Origin: JAFDVL01 sp043736395
Lineage (GTDB): Bacteria > Acidobacteriota > Blastocatellia > RBC074
Assembly: GCA_043736395.1 (NCBI GenBank)
Contig: JAYTCQ010000114.1
Location: forward strand, 1-25,494
Reading direction: 5' to 3'
DNA length: 25,494 bases
Numbering within the stretch: position 1 is the stretch's first letter; every line of letters starts with the position of its first letter. Below, one piece after another: positions 6,670 through 13,513 of this stretch. The position numbers and the translations under genes are program-made. Under the pieces are notes generated by a model. That model did no database searches. It was not told the DNA's origin and was given only the letters and a program-made list of their open reading frames with translations.

Positions 6670-7093
6670 TGTTTTGTCTCCTCATTCACAAGCTGATTTT
6701 TATTTAGCAATACTCAAAAAATATGGAAAATTAGAAAAAATAATCAGAGAAAGCATCTTCAATCTGAGATTGGAATGGCATTTCTCCTACTGGGTGAAAC
6801 CGTATAATAAAGCCGATTATGTGACTACGTAATTGCTAATCTAATACAAGCTTGTCAAGATTTTTTGACAATACAAAGAACGAATCAACTGGTAGGCAAA
6901 CCAGTACTCTTAAGCTTATGAAATACATCGGGGCGGATGATTAAGCGGCAGGTGGGGGATAACATTAAGGATAAACCTGCTGATTAAGATGCTAACTGAG
7001 GAGTTAGCTGGTAAGGACAATACATACTTCTTTTCTAACGGGGCGATAATAACACAAACTTCTGAGGGACAAAATAAAAAATTTAAGGTGATT
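6670..7093. other. Intergenic region with hairpins and short frames
   Basis: Together with the terminator that follows, this forms a 490-bp gap between the coiled-coil gene (minus) and bamD (minus). Seen: an inverted repeat TTGTCAA/TTGACAA (6852-6858, 6865-6871); a plus-strand hairpin ACTGGT/ACCAGT near 6888-6905; a pair CGGCAGGT/ACCTGCTG (from about 6942 to 6982); a perfect hairpin CTAACT-GAGG-AGTTAG (6992-7007); and a 38-codon frame ending inside the terminator. A minus-strand 16-codon frame lies at 6731-6781. No tRNA or known RNA family was recognised. It could be a structured RNA, a decayed gene, or regulatory leader. Confidence 0.5.
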
Positions 7094-7105
7094 AAAAAGC
7101 CATAG
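6989..7105 (+). CDS. Possible 38-residue protein or gene remnant
   Basis: The peptide starts MLTEELAGKDNTYFFSNGAI and ends KKFKVIKKP; its composition looks protein-like and the sense codons stay open about 16 codons further upstream without a good start. There is no proper Shine-Dalgarno; AAGGA is 17 nt away. The stop codon lies within the left arm of the terminator stem at 7094. It may be a short real gene, the C-terminal remnant of a lost gene, or chance. I have no family for it. Confidence 0.2.
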   Translation: MLTEELAGKDNTYFFSNGAIITQTSEGQNKKFKVIKKP

Positions 7106-7139
7106 ATTCAAAATCATTTTTTGAATCTATGGCTTTTTT
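7094..7139. terminator. Bidirectional terminator between the 6.9-kb region and bamD
   Basis: A perfect 20-bp stem (7094-7113 with 7119-7138) with a 5-nt loop; the right side ends in TTTTTT and the left arm starts with AAAAA, so it works on both strands. It should terminate bamD transcripts coming from the right and anything transcribed rightwards from about 6850. Confidence 0.9.
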
Positions 7140-7159
7140 GAGATCATCAACTAAGCTGC

Positions 7160-8308
7160 TTATTTAAAAATTCCCAGCACACCTCTTCTTTTTTTCTTTT
7201 TGGGAGGATCTTCTGGTTTTGGTGCAGGTGTGGCAGCAGTGCTGGTTGTCGGTGTCACTTCTGGTTTATTTTCTTCCTGAGCTGATTGTTCAGAAGGACG
7301 AGGGCGAGGCTTTTCGCGGACACTCTGGACATCGTTATTATTAGCTGTTTGAGGAGTGATTGATTTATCTTCTTCTACTTTATCAATAGCCCCTTTCTTT
7401 GAGGTAATAATTCCTTCTTTATTAATTTTAAGATTGTTACGCCCGGTAATTAATCTGAACTGTTCCCACCTGCCGGGACGCTGGGCCACGGGATTATTAT
7501 TCAGGGCAACTGGAATAGGCTTACCTAATTTCACCAAGAATTCTTTGGCATCGCTGGCAAACTCACTGGTTGAATATTCACCTGCTATTTTAGCAAAATA
7601 TTGAGCGGCTTCTTCAGGTTGTTCCTGTTCGATCAGAGTCACTCCAAGCATATACAGCGCGCTATCCATAAATGTGAAGTTCGGATAGTTGTCCACTATT
7701 TCGCGCAGGCGTCCTTCAGCTGCTTTATAGGCATTACGCGCCAAATAGGTTTTCGCAATGTCTTCCTCGTGCAGAGCCAGATTTTGTTCGACCTGTCTGA
7801 GGTTATACGTCACCTGCTCAATCGCTGGATTCGTTCCACATTTTGACCTTGCCGAACGAAGTTGGGCTCGTGCCAGACGCGCTTTAGATACGTCACGATT
7901 GTAGGCCCCCATTTGCTGCATATAAGCTTCGGCAATTTTTAAGTACACCTCGCAGGCTTTCGGATGAGTCGGGAAGTACTGAACAAAATCACGGTACTGC
8001 ACGATGGCCTGTTCAAGATTGCTGGAGCCGCCTTCAAGATAAAAGGCATCAGCAATGGCGAGCTTGGAAAGTGAAAGATATTCACTGTCAGGATAAGTCG
8101 AAACGACGACGTTATATTTTAAGCGCGATTCATCGTAACGACCTTTGCGGAGAGCTTCGGAAGCTTCTTCATACAATTCTTTATCTCGTCCAGGAGCGGC
8201 AACATTATCGTTGCGCACTTTTTCTTTGCTCTTACCACAGGCTGACATCAAAATCAGAATTGATAAAAAAGAAAAAAATAATGTCACGGAGAGGCGTTTG
8301 TTTGGCAT
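7160..8308 (-). CDS. bamD: Outer membrane assembly lipoprotein, BamD/YfiO-like
   Basis: BamD is the essential lipoprotein of the BAM complex, which inserts beta-barrel proteins into the outer membrane. I chose the ATG at 8308 (382 residues) because it starts a lipoprotein signal peptide (MPNKRLSVTLFFSFLSILIL, then MSAC with the lipid Cys at residue 24) and has GGAG about 11 nt upstream; an upstream in-frame ATG at 8377 would bury the signal. Residues ~45-270 contain TPR-like helical repeats (ELYEEASEALRKGRYDESRL; AIVQYRDFVQYFPTHPKACE; AEGRLREIVDNYPNF; EEAAQYFAKIAGEYSTSEFA). The protein is longer than the usual ~245 residues: the last ~100 are a low-complexity, Pro/Thr/Lys-rich tail ending KKKKRRGVLGIFK. 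It follows rpe, 105 bp downstream on the same strand. Confidence 0.88.
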   Translation of the reverse strand: MPNKRLSVTLFFSFLSILILMSACGKSKEKVRNDNVAAPGRDKELYEEASEALRKGRYDESRLKYNVVVSTYPDSEYLSLSKLAIADAFYLEGGSSNLEQAIVQYRDFVQYFPTHPKACEVYLKIAEAYMQQMGAYNRDVSKARLARAQLRSARSKCGTNPAIEQVTYNLRQVEQNLALHEEDIAKTYLARNAYKAAEGRLREIVDNYPNFTFMDSALYMLGVTLIEQEQPEEAAQYFAKIAGEYSTSEFASDAKEFLVKLGKPIPVALNNNPVAQRPGRWEQFRLITGRNNLKINKEGIITSKKGAIDKVEEDKSITPQTANNNDVQSVREKPRPRPSEQSAQEENKPEVTPTTSTAATPAPKPEDPPKKKKRRGVLGIFK

Positions 8309-8413
8309 AAAAATTACTACTCCTAATGATCCGACATTCCAGGGGAGGCGCGGATTGATGTTAGACGCGAAGCGCACATCGAGATAACAAGTGTACCGAT
8401 TCTTTGCTCTTAA

Positions 8414-9082
8414 TCAAATGACTTGGGATATTGTCGCGGCTTGTCTCAGCTTTTGTACGGCAGCGGCAGGATCAGGTTGACCAAAAATCGATGAGCCCGC
8501 GACCAGTATTTCAGCGCCGGCGACAACCGCCGCATCCGCATTTTCAGCGGTTATTCCGCCATCTATCTCAATTCGAGCTGACGACCCATGAGCGTTCAGC
8601 ATTGATTTTAAACGACGCACTTTATCAAGTGCGGAGCTAATAAATTTCTGTCCGCCAAAACCTGGATTGACCGACATGATTAAGACAAAATCAATTTCCC
8701 GAATAATTTCTTCAATCGCGGCCAATGACGTTCCCGGATTTAATACGACACCTGCGCGGCAACCGGATTGATGAATCAGACTCAGGGTCCGGTGCAAATG
8801 ATAAGTCGCTTCAGGATGCACCGAAATCATGTTAGCCCCGGCCTGCGCAAACTCCGAAATATATTTATCCGGTTCCTCAATCATCAAATGACAGTCAATC
8901 GGTAAGGTCGTAGCTTTACGGACAGCCTGAACGATAAATGGCCCGACGGAGATGTTGGGGACAAAGTGTCCATCCATGACATCGACATGAATAATTTCCG
9001 CACCACCTCGCTCAACTGCCGCTATCTGCTCGCCGAGTTGCGTAAAGTCTGCTGCTAAAATGGAGGGTGCAATTTCCACCAT
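8414..9082 (-). CDS. rpe: Ribulose-phosphate 3-epimerase
   Basis: This TIM-barrel enzyme interconverts ribulose-5-phosphate and xylulose-5-phosphate in the pentose phosphate pathway. The 222-residue protein has the family motifs in order: APSILAADFTQLGEQ (N-terminal strand, active-site Ser and Asp region), DVMDGHFVPNISVGP (metal-binding His and catalytic Asp), DCHLMIEEP (His), MSVNPGFGGQKF (phosphate-binding loop) and EIDGGITAENA (second catalytic Asp). Length is normal. It starts 6 bp after the stop of the PASTA protein gene, so the two are surely co-transcribed and perhaps translationally coupled, as no strong Shine-Dalgarno is visible. Confidence 0.97.
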   Translation of the reverse strand: MVEIAPSILAADFTQLGEQIAAVERGGAEIIHVDVMDGHFVPNISVGPFIVQAVRKATTLPIDCHLMIEEPDKYISEFAQAGANMISVHPEATYHLHRTLSLIHQSGCRAGVVLNPGTSLAAIEEIIREIDFVLIMSVNPGFGGQKFISSALDKVRRLKSMLNAHGSSARIEIDGGITAENADAAVVAGAEILVAGSSIFGQPDPAAAVQKLRQAATISQVI

Positions 9083-9088
9083 ACCAAA

Positions 9089-9703
9089 TCAATTTTCTTT
9101 GACGGCAGGTTTTGAGGAAGCCTTCGGGGAAGGTGTTACCGTTGGTTTTAGTTTTGATTTATCGTCGTTCAGCTTAGCTTTATCGACGGCTTGGTTATCT
9201 TTAATGTCTTTGTTAGTAAGAAGAGTCTTAGGATCGTTTTTAGGATCAGTCCCATCTTTAGGCTTTTCTTTATTTTTACTATCTTTCGATTTGTCTTTAG
9301 GCGTGGGCGAAGCACTTGGCTTGGGTTTTGGCGTAGAGCTTGCCTTCGCAATTTTTTCGTCTTCTTTTTTCTCTCTGGCCTGAATTCCGGTGCTGACGGT
9401 AACGCTGACCAACTGACCGGATTTAGCGCTGGAATTAGCGCTGGGAATCTGTTCACTAATTAAATCAGTGTCAATTTTTTCATCAGTCGCACGGTTGCGC
9501 ACTTTTAAGCGCAAGCCTTGAGCAGACAATAATTTTTCGGCATCGGCTTCAGATTTGCCAATAATTGTTGGCACGCTAACCTCGGAGCTGCGAAACGACA
9601 GGTACATCACGACAAATGCGCTGACAATAAATGCTGAAGCTACGACGAGTGTCGCCAATAACTTTTGAAGCGGTGAATTTTGAGAAGATGAATACTCAGC
9701 CAA
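9089..9703 (-). CDS. Membrane-anchored PASTA-domain protein
   Basis: The 204-residue protein has a short cytoplasmic N-terminus, one membrane segment (about residues 15-36), a single PASTA domain (about 42-108: VPTIIGKSEADAEKLLSAQG at its start and a VSVTVSTG strand at its end), and a ~95-residue tail extremely rich in Lys, Asp, Pro, Ser and Thr. PASTA domains bind peptidoglycan fragments and usually sit on Ser/Thr kinases or penicillin-binding proteins; here neither partner domain is present, so this is a stand-alone PASTA protein, probably exposed to the periplasm and anchored in the inner membrane. It is immediately followed by rpe (6 bp). Function beyond peptidoglycan contact cannot be said. 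Confidence 0.85.
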   Translation of the reverse strand: MAEYSSSQNSPLQKLLATLVVASAFIVSAFVVMYLSFRSSEVSVPTIIGKSEADAEKLLSAQGLRLKVRNRATDEKIDTDLISEQIPSANSSAKSGQLVSVTVSTGIQAREKKEDEKIAKASSTPKPKPSASPTPKDKSKDSKNKEKPKDGTDPKNDPKTLLTNKDIKDNQAVDKAKLNDDKSKLKPTVTPSPKASSKPAVKEN

Positions 9704-9785
9704 ACCGTAAATCCTGACCTGTTGAGATGTTGGAAAAGAAGTTTAATCGGCTTTACTACAATGAGTCAATACTCGCTATAGCTTC

Positions 9786-10268
9786 TTAAACTTCGTCATG
9801 AATTGTGGTCAGCGTAATAATTTCAAAATTACGAATACCACTGGGTGTTTGAACTTTAACTTCGTCACCCTCTTCCTTATTCAGAAGGCTTTTGCCAATT
9901 GGAGACGAGGTTGAAATTAATCCTTTTTCAAAATCAGATTCTTCCTGTGTAACTAAACGATAAGTGACCTCAGCTCCGCGATCTGTGTCTTTCAAAACCA
10001 CCGTAGAACCATAAGAAGCGCGATCACGCGGTAATTTATTAATATCAATGCTGGAAAGATTCGCCACCTGCGTTTGTAGTTGGCGCACACGTGCGCGGAC
10101 AAAATCCTGCCGCTCACGAGCCATTTTGTATTCGGAGTTTTCCGATAAATCACCCAACGCCGCAGCAGTTCTTAAGGCTCGCGGCAATTCAACCGCGAAT
10201 TCATATTCGAGGGCTTTAAGCTCTGCCAGAATTTTTTCTTTACCGATTAATCCTATTGCTTCACTCAC
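9786..10268 (-). CDS. greA: Transcription elongation factor GreA
   Basis: GreA enters the secondary channel of RNA polymerase and stimulates cleavage of backtracked transcripts. The 160-residue protein has the N-terminal coiled coil with the acidic tip GDLSENSEY (residues 39-47, the residues that hold the catalytic metal) and the C-terminal FKBP-like domain, with YGSTVVLKDTD, SPIGKSLLNKEEGDEVKVQTP and the closing strand FEIITLTTI. The start is a GTG, supported by AAGGA 7 nt upstream. It lies downstream of mdh, from which it is separated by a terminator hairpin, and upstream of the PASTA gene on the same strand with an 82-bp gap. Confidence 0.96.
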   Translation of the reverse strand: MSEAIGLIGKEKILAELKALEYEFAVELPRALRTAAALGDLSENSEYKMARERQDFVRARVRQLQTQVANLSSIDINKLPRDRASYGSTVVLKDTDRGAEVTYRLVTQEESDFEKGLISTSSPIGKSLLNKEEGDEVKVQTPSGIRNFEIITLTTIHDEV

Positions 10269-10340
10269 AATTATTTCCTTCTAAAGTCACTATTTTGCTT
10301 TCGTTTATTTCCCGATGGGATTAATGCCCCGTCAATCTAC

Positions 10341-10395
10341 AAAAAATGCGACTGCCGCAAGCTTTATTCTACTGTTGTAGCGAAGCTGCGGCAGT
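10341..10395 (-). terminator. Terminator of mdh
   Basis: The outer stem ACTGCCGC/GCGGCAGT (10351-10358 with 10388-10395) continues as AGCTT/AAGCT after a 1-nt bulge, and the loop holds a further CTAC/GTAG pair. On the minus strand the stem is followed after 4 nt by TTTTTT (10346-10341). It should end the mdh message before greA. Confidence 0.75.
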
Positions 10396-10437
10396 CTGAA
10401 AACGCTATCATAAATTTGTGCTGCAAGAAAGTACTAT

Positions 10438-11367
10438 TTAGACACCCAGCACGTTGACCAATTCCTGAACTGCGCCGGCTGATTTTTGCAAAGCTGCGCG
10501 TTCTTCAGTGGTTAAATTAATTTGAATGATTTCTTCAATCCCATTGGCACCAAGCTTAACGGGAACGCCGACATACAATCCATTGATGCCGTATTCGCCT
10601 TCGAGATAAGCCGCACAGGGCAGAATTTTCTTTTTGTCCTTAAGAATTGCTTCAACCATTTCAACGGTTGCGGCAGATGGCGCGTAGTAGGCTGATCCGG
10701 TTTTGAGCAAGCTCACGATCTCAGCGCCACCATTGGCGGTACGCGTCACGATTTGTTCGATGACTTCTTTAGGTAACAGCTCCGTGACAGGAATTCCCGC
10801 ACAGGTTGAATAGCGTGGCAGCGGAACCATTGTGTCGCCGTGTCCACCCAGCACAAAAGCCGTCACGTTTTCGACGGAAACATTCAACGCTTCAGCCAGA
10901 AATGTCCGCATACGGGCAGAATCCAGCACACCAGCCATGCCAATCACGCGATGCTTGGGGAAGCCGGATTTTTTGAACGCCACCTGTGACATTGCATCTA
11001 ACGGATTAGAAACGACAATAATAATTGCATTCGGTGAATGTTTGACGATTTCTTCGGTGACGCTGCCAACAATTCCACCATTGGTATTCAGCAAATCGTC
11101 GCGATTCATGCCAGGTTTGCGCGCAATGCCTGAAGTAATGACGACAACATCAGAATTTGCCGTTTCTTTATAACTGTTGGCTCCGACCAGCTTACAATCG
11201 TAGCCTTCGACTGGGCCTGATTGTGCCAAATCCAAAGCCTTGCCCTGTGGCATACCTTCGATGATGTCAACTAACACGACATCGCATAATTCTTTGTCTG
11301 CCAGACGATGCGCGGTGGTCGCGCCGACATTTCCTGCTCCAACAACTGTAACTTTTTTTCGAGCCAT
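10438..11367 (-). CDS. mdh: Malate dehydrogenase (lactate-dehydrogenase-like type)
   Basis: The enzyme oxidises malate to oxaloacetate with NAD+ in the citric acid cycle. The 309-residue protein has the Rossmann GAGNVG loop (residues 10-15), Asp34 for NAD specificity, the substrate-binding arginines R83 and R89 in GIARKPGMNRDDLL (an Arg here selects malate; lactate dehydrogenases carry Gln), N121 in VSNPLD, R153 in GMAGVLDSARMR, and catalytic H176 in GGHGDTMVP. Length and motifs fit the bacterial MDH of the LDH-like clade. A near-consensus promoter sits at 11417-11445 and a terminator at 10341-10395, so it is probably transcribed alone. AGAGG precedes the ATG. Confidence 0.97.
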   Translation of the reverse strand: MARKKVTVVGAGNVGATTAHRLADKELCDVVLVDIIEGMPQGKALDLAQSGPVEGYDCKLVGANSYKETANSDVVVITSGIARKPGMNRDDLLNTNGGIVGSVTEEIVKHSPNAIIIVVSNPLDAMSQVAFKKSGFPKHRVIGMAGVLDSARMRTFLAEALNVSVENVTAFVLGGHGDTMVPLPRYSTCAGIPVTELLPKEVIEQIVTRTANGGAEIVSLLKTGSAYYAPSAATVEMVEAILKDKKKILPCAAYLEGEYGINGLYVGVPVKLGANGIEEIIQINLTTEERAALQKSAGAVQELVNVLGV

Positions 11368-11416
11368 TGCTCTCTACCTCTCTTTATGGTGAATTAAACG
11401 CCGTAGCGAATGGGTG

Positions 11417-11445
11417 AGTCTATGCAGTAATAATGGGAGTGTCAA
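11417..11445 (-). promoter_or_regulatory. Sigma-70-type promoter for mdh
   Basis: On the minus strand TTGACA (11445-11440), a 17-nt spacer and TAGACT (11422-11417). This is the second TTGACA promoter with ideal spacing in the window. Predicted start of transcription is near 11410, giving a leader of about 43 nt. Confidence 0.65.
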
Positions 11446-11552
11446 ATGTCACCGCGCTTCAGAAAGAAAATTTGCTGTCTTGTTCCAGATCAATAGAAAA
11501 CCTGATGAGACTCAGCAATAATAGACGCTGCCGATTGCTCGAAAAATAAATC

Positions 11553-12080
11553 ATGAAAATAAACATTCAAACCTCAACCGACCGCCTTGCGCTCGCTATC
11601 TCAACTTGTGGGGTCGGATTGATTCCATTTGCGCCTGGAACGTTTGGCACCCTCGTCGGAGTAGCTATTTTTTATAGCTTATTTCTGGTCTGTAAATCTT
11701 CTCCGCAATATTTCCAGGCAGTAGTCATTATTGTCAGTCTGATGGTCACTGCGCTGGGCATCTGGGCTTCAAATTTCGGAGAAAAAATCTTTGGCGTGAA
11801 AGATGCCCAGCGCATTGTGGTAGACGAAGTTGCCGGGCAATTAATTTCATATATTCTCGTCGCTCCATTGATGATTGCACAACTAAGCAAGCCGACAATT
11901 GTCGTTGTGATTGGATTTTTGCTCTTTCGCGCCTTTGATATTTGGAAGCCCTACCCAATTCGTCATCTTGAAAAATTGGGTGGCGGCCTCGGCGTGATGG
12001 CGGACGATGTGCTCGCAGGGATTTATGCAGCAGCAGTGTTATTATTCATCGCGCTCGCAGTGCCACAAATTCTTTATTAG
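11553..12080 (+). CDS. pgpA: Phosphatidylglycerophosphatase A
   Basis: PgpA removes the phosphate from phosphatidylglycerophosphate to give phosphatidylglycerol. The 175-residue membrane protein shows the family motifs: STCGVGLIPFAPGTFGTLVG (residues 17-36), the acidic VDEVAGQ (D91, E92, probable metal ligands), FRAFDIWKPYPI, and GGLGVMADDVLAG near the C-terminus. Several hydrophobic segments (about 35-48, 55-72, 98-120, 150-172) fit an integral inner-membrane protein. It begins the plus-strand run and is separated from cinA by only 84 bp, filled with a palindromic repeat. Confidence 0.95.
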   Translation: MKINIQTSTDRLALAISTCGVGLIPFAPGTFGTLVGVAIFYSLFLVCKSSPQYFQAVVIIVSLMVTALGIWASNFGEKIFGVKDAQRIVVDEVAGQLISYILVAPLMIAQLSKPTIVVVIGFLLFRAFDIWKPYPIRHLEKLGGGLGVMADDVLAGIYAAAVLLFIALAVPQILY

Positions 12081-12083
12081 AGA

Positions 12084-12156
12084 GATGCCGGATACTAGAT
12101 GCTAGATGCTGGTATTTATGCAATTTCCTAACATCCAGCATCCAACATCTAGCATC
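12084..12156. repeat. Palindromic tandem-repeat element between pgpA and cinA
   Basis: The left arm (about 12090-12112) contains repeats of the unit CTAGATG / CTGGATG; the right arm (12134-12156) is built from CATCCAG, CATCCAA, CATCTAG, CATCT. Reverse-complementing the right arm gives 19 matches in 23 to the left arm. The loop is about 12113-12133. It begins just after the pgpA stop and ends 8 bp before the cinA ATG, leaving no room for a normal ribosome-binding site. Confidence 0.7.
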
Positions 12157-12164
12157 TATTTTTT

Positions 12165-13400
12165 ATGTTACACGCTGAAATTATCGCCATCGGATCAGAA
12201 ATGCTCACGCCGTATCGCACGGATACGAATTCGCTGTGGCTGACGGAAAAACTTAACTCCATCGGTATTGAAGTCAAATTCAAAAGCGTGGTTGGCGATG
12301 ACGAAGCCATTCTGGAAAAAGCCATTCGGGATGCGATGGAACGCTCAGAAATCATTATTTCGACAGGTGGTTTGGGGCCTACCGAAGACGACATTACAAA
12401 GAAAATTTTTGCGCGGGTATTGAAGCGGCGAATGGTTTTAAATGAACCTGTATTGCGCAAAATTCAAGAACGTTTTGCGAAGCGCGATATGAAAATGCCG
12501 GAAATTAATTCGCGGCAGGCATTGATTCCTGATCGCGCTACGGCACTGGAAAATAAACACGGAACGGCACCCGGTATTTTCATGACGGAAGGCAAATGCA
12601 TGTTTGTCCTGATGCCGGGGCCGCCACGTGAAATGAAGCCAATGTTTGAAGAACAGATTATGCCCAAGTTCCGCGAACGCGGCGGCGATGTTATTTTGCT
12701 GCGTCGCCAACTCAGTATTTTTGGCCTTTCTGAATCCGGTGTAGACGAACGCGCCGCGCCAATTTATAAAAATTATAAAAACCCAACGACAACTATTTTA
12801 ATTGGAAAAGGACAAGTCGAATTGCACCTGACTGCCCAGGCAAAGACCGAAGCGCAGGCTACTTTATTATTGGACGAGCTTTCCGGTAAGCTGGAAACTG
12901 TGCTGGGGGATAATGTTTTTTCATTGCGCGATCAGTCGTTGGAAGAAGTCGTTGGTGAGTTACTGAGGCTTAAGCAATACAATATTGCTGTTGCGGAAAG
13001 TTGCACCGGAGGCCTGTTATCAGGGCGCATCACTGAAGTGCCAGGTAGTTCTGATTATTTTGTCGAAGGCGTCGTGACGTATTCCAACGAATCTAAAATT
13101 GATTTGCTGGGAGTGCCAAAACGCTTGATCGAAAAACACGGAGCGGTCAGTCCCGAAGTCGCCGAAGCGATGGCAATTGGCATCCGCCGCCGTGCGCGTT
13201 CGACGATTGGCATCAGCGTGACAGGCATCGCCGGCCCCGGCGGCGGCAGTGAAGAAAAACCGGTGGGCTTAGTTTACATCGGCATTGCGGATGAAGTGGA
13301 AAGCTCTGCGCGTAAATTTTTATTTCCCGGCGATCGCCAGTTTATTCGGACGTTAGCGGTGAATGCGGCGTTGGATATGATGAGAAGAAGAATCCATTAG
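12165..13400 (+). CDS. cinA: CinA-family protein (nicotinamide-nucleotide amidohydrolase/pyrophosphatase type)
   Basis: The 411-residue protein has the two classical parts. The N-terminal MoaB/MogA-like domain (residues 1-170) opens with AEIIAIGSEMLTPYRTDTNS and contains STGGLGPTEDD; in characterised homologues this half hydrolyses ADP-ribose-type pyrophosphates. The C-terminal CinA domain (about 255-410) contains AESCTGGLLSGRITEVPGSS and VTGIAGPGGG and in homologues deamidates nicotinamide mononucleotide, recycling NAD. It follows pgpA, a common pairing in bacteria. No Shine-Dalgarno is visible: a T-run and the palindromic element directly precede the ATG. Confidence 0.95.
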   Translation: MLHAEIIAIGSEMLTPYRTDTNSLWLTEKLNSIGIEVKFKSVVGDDEAILEKAIRDAMERSEIIISTGGLGPTEDDITKKIFARVLKRRMVLNEPVLRKIQERFAKRDMKMPEINSRQALIPDRATALENKHGTAPGIFMTEGKCMFVLMPGPPREMKPMFEEQIMPKFRERGGDVILLRRQLSIFGLSESGVDERAAPIYKNYKNPTTTILIGKGQVELHLTAQAKTEAQATLLLDELSGKLETVLGDNVFSLRDQSLEEVVGELLRLKQYNIAVAESCTGGLLSGRITEVPGSSDYFVEGVVTYSNESKIDLLGVPKRLIEKHGAVSPEVAEAMAIGIRRRARSTIGISVTGIAGPGGGSEEKPVGLVYIGIADEVESSARKFLFPGDRQFIRTLAVNAALDMMRRRIH

Positions 13401-13505
13401 ACTGGATTCGCCCGCATCCTGCGGACGAATCCAGCCAACAGTTCACCTTCATCGCAGGTAACTCGCTCTCAACGCCTCAGCCCGCAGGATGCGGGCGTTC
13501 CCAGT
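13401..13505. repeat. REPIN-like inverted pair of GC-rich palindromes
   Basis: The 16-bp CGCCCGCATCCTGCGG (13409-13424) recurs as an exact reverse complement at 13482-13497, and each copy is itself a small palindrome (CCGCA/TGCGG). The left copy is also the loop of a perfect 9-bp hairpin, CTGGATTCG/CGAATCCAG (13402-13410, 13426-13434). The whole is bounded by ACTGG and CCAGT. Two inverted REP-type units 57 bp apart match the layout of REPINs/BIMEs. No transposase is nearby. Confidence 0.7.
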
Positions 13506-13513
13506 GGGTATTT

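Noticed and set aside
6865..6893. TTGACA as a plus-strand promoter -35
   Set aside because: The hexamer 17 nt downstream is ACTGGT, far from TATAAT, so a promoter call is not supported.
6865..7035. Repeated words GACAATACA and CGGGGCG in the 6.9-kb gap as signs of a duplication
   Set aside because: Matches are only 7-9 bp, in different order and spacing, so chance is likely.
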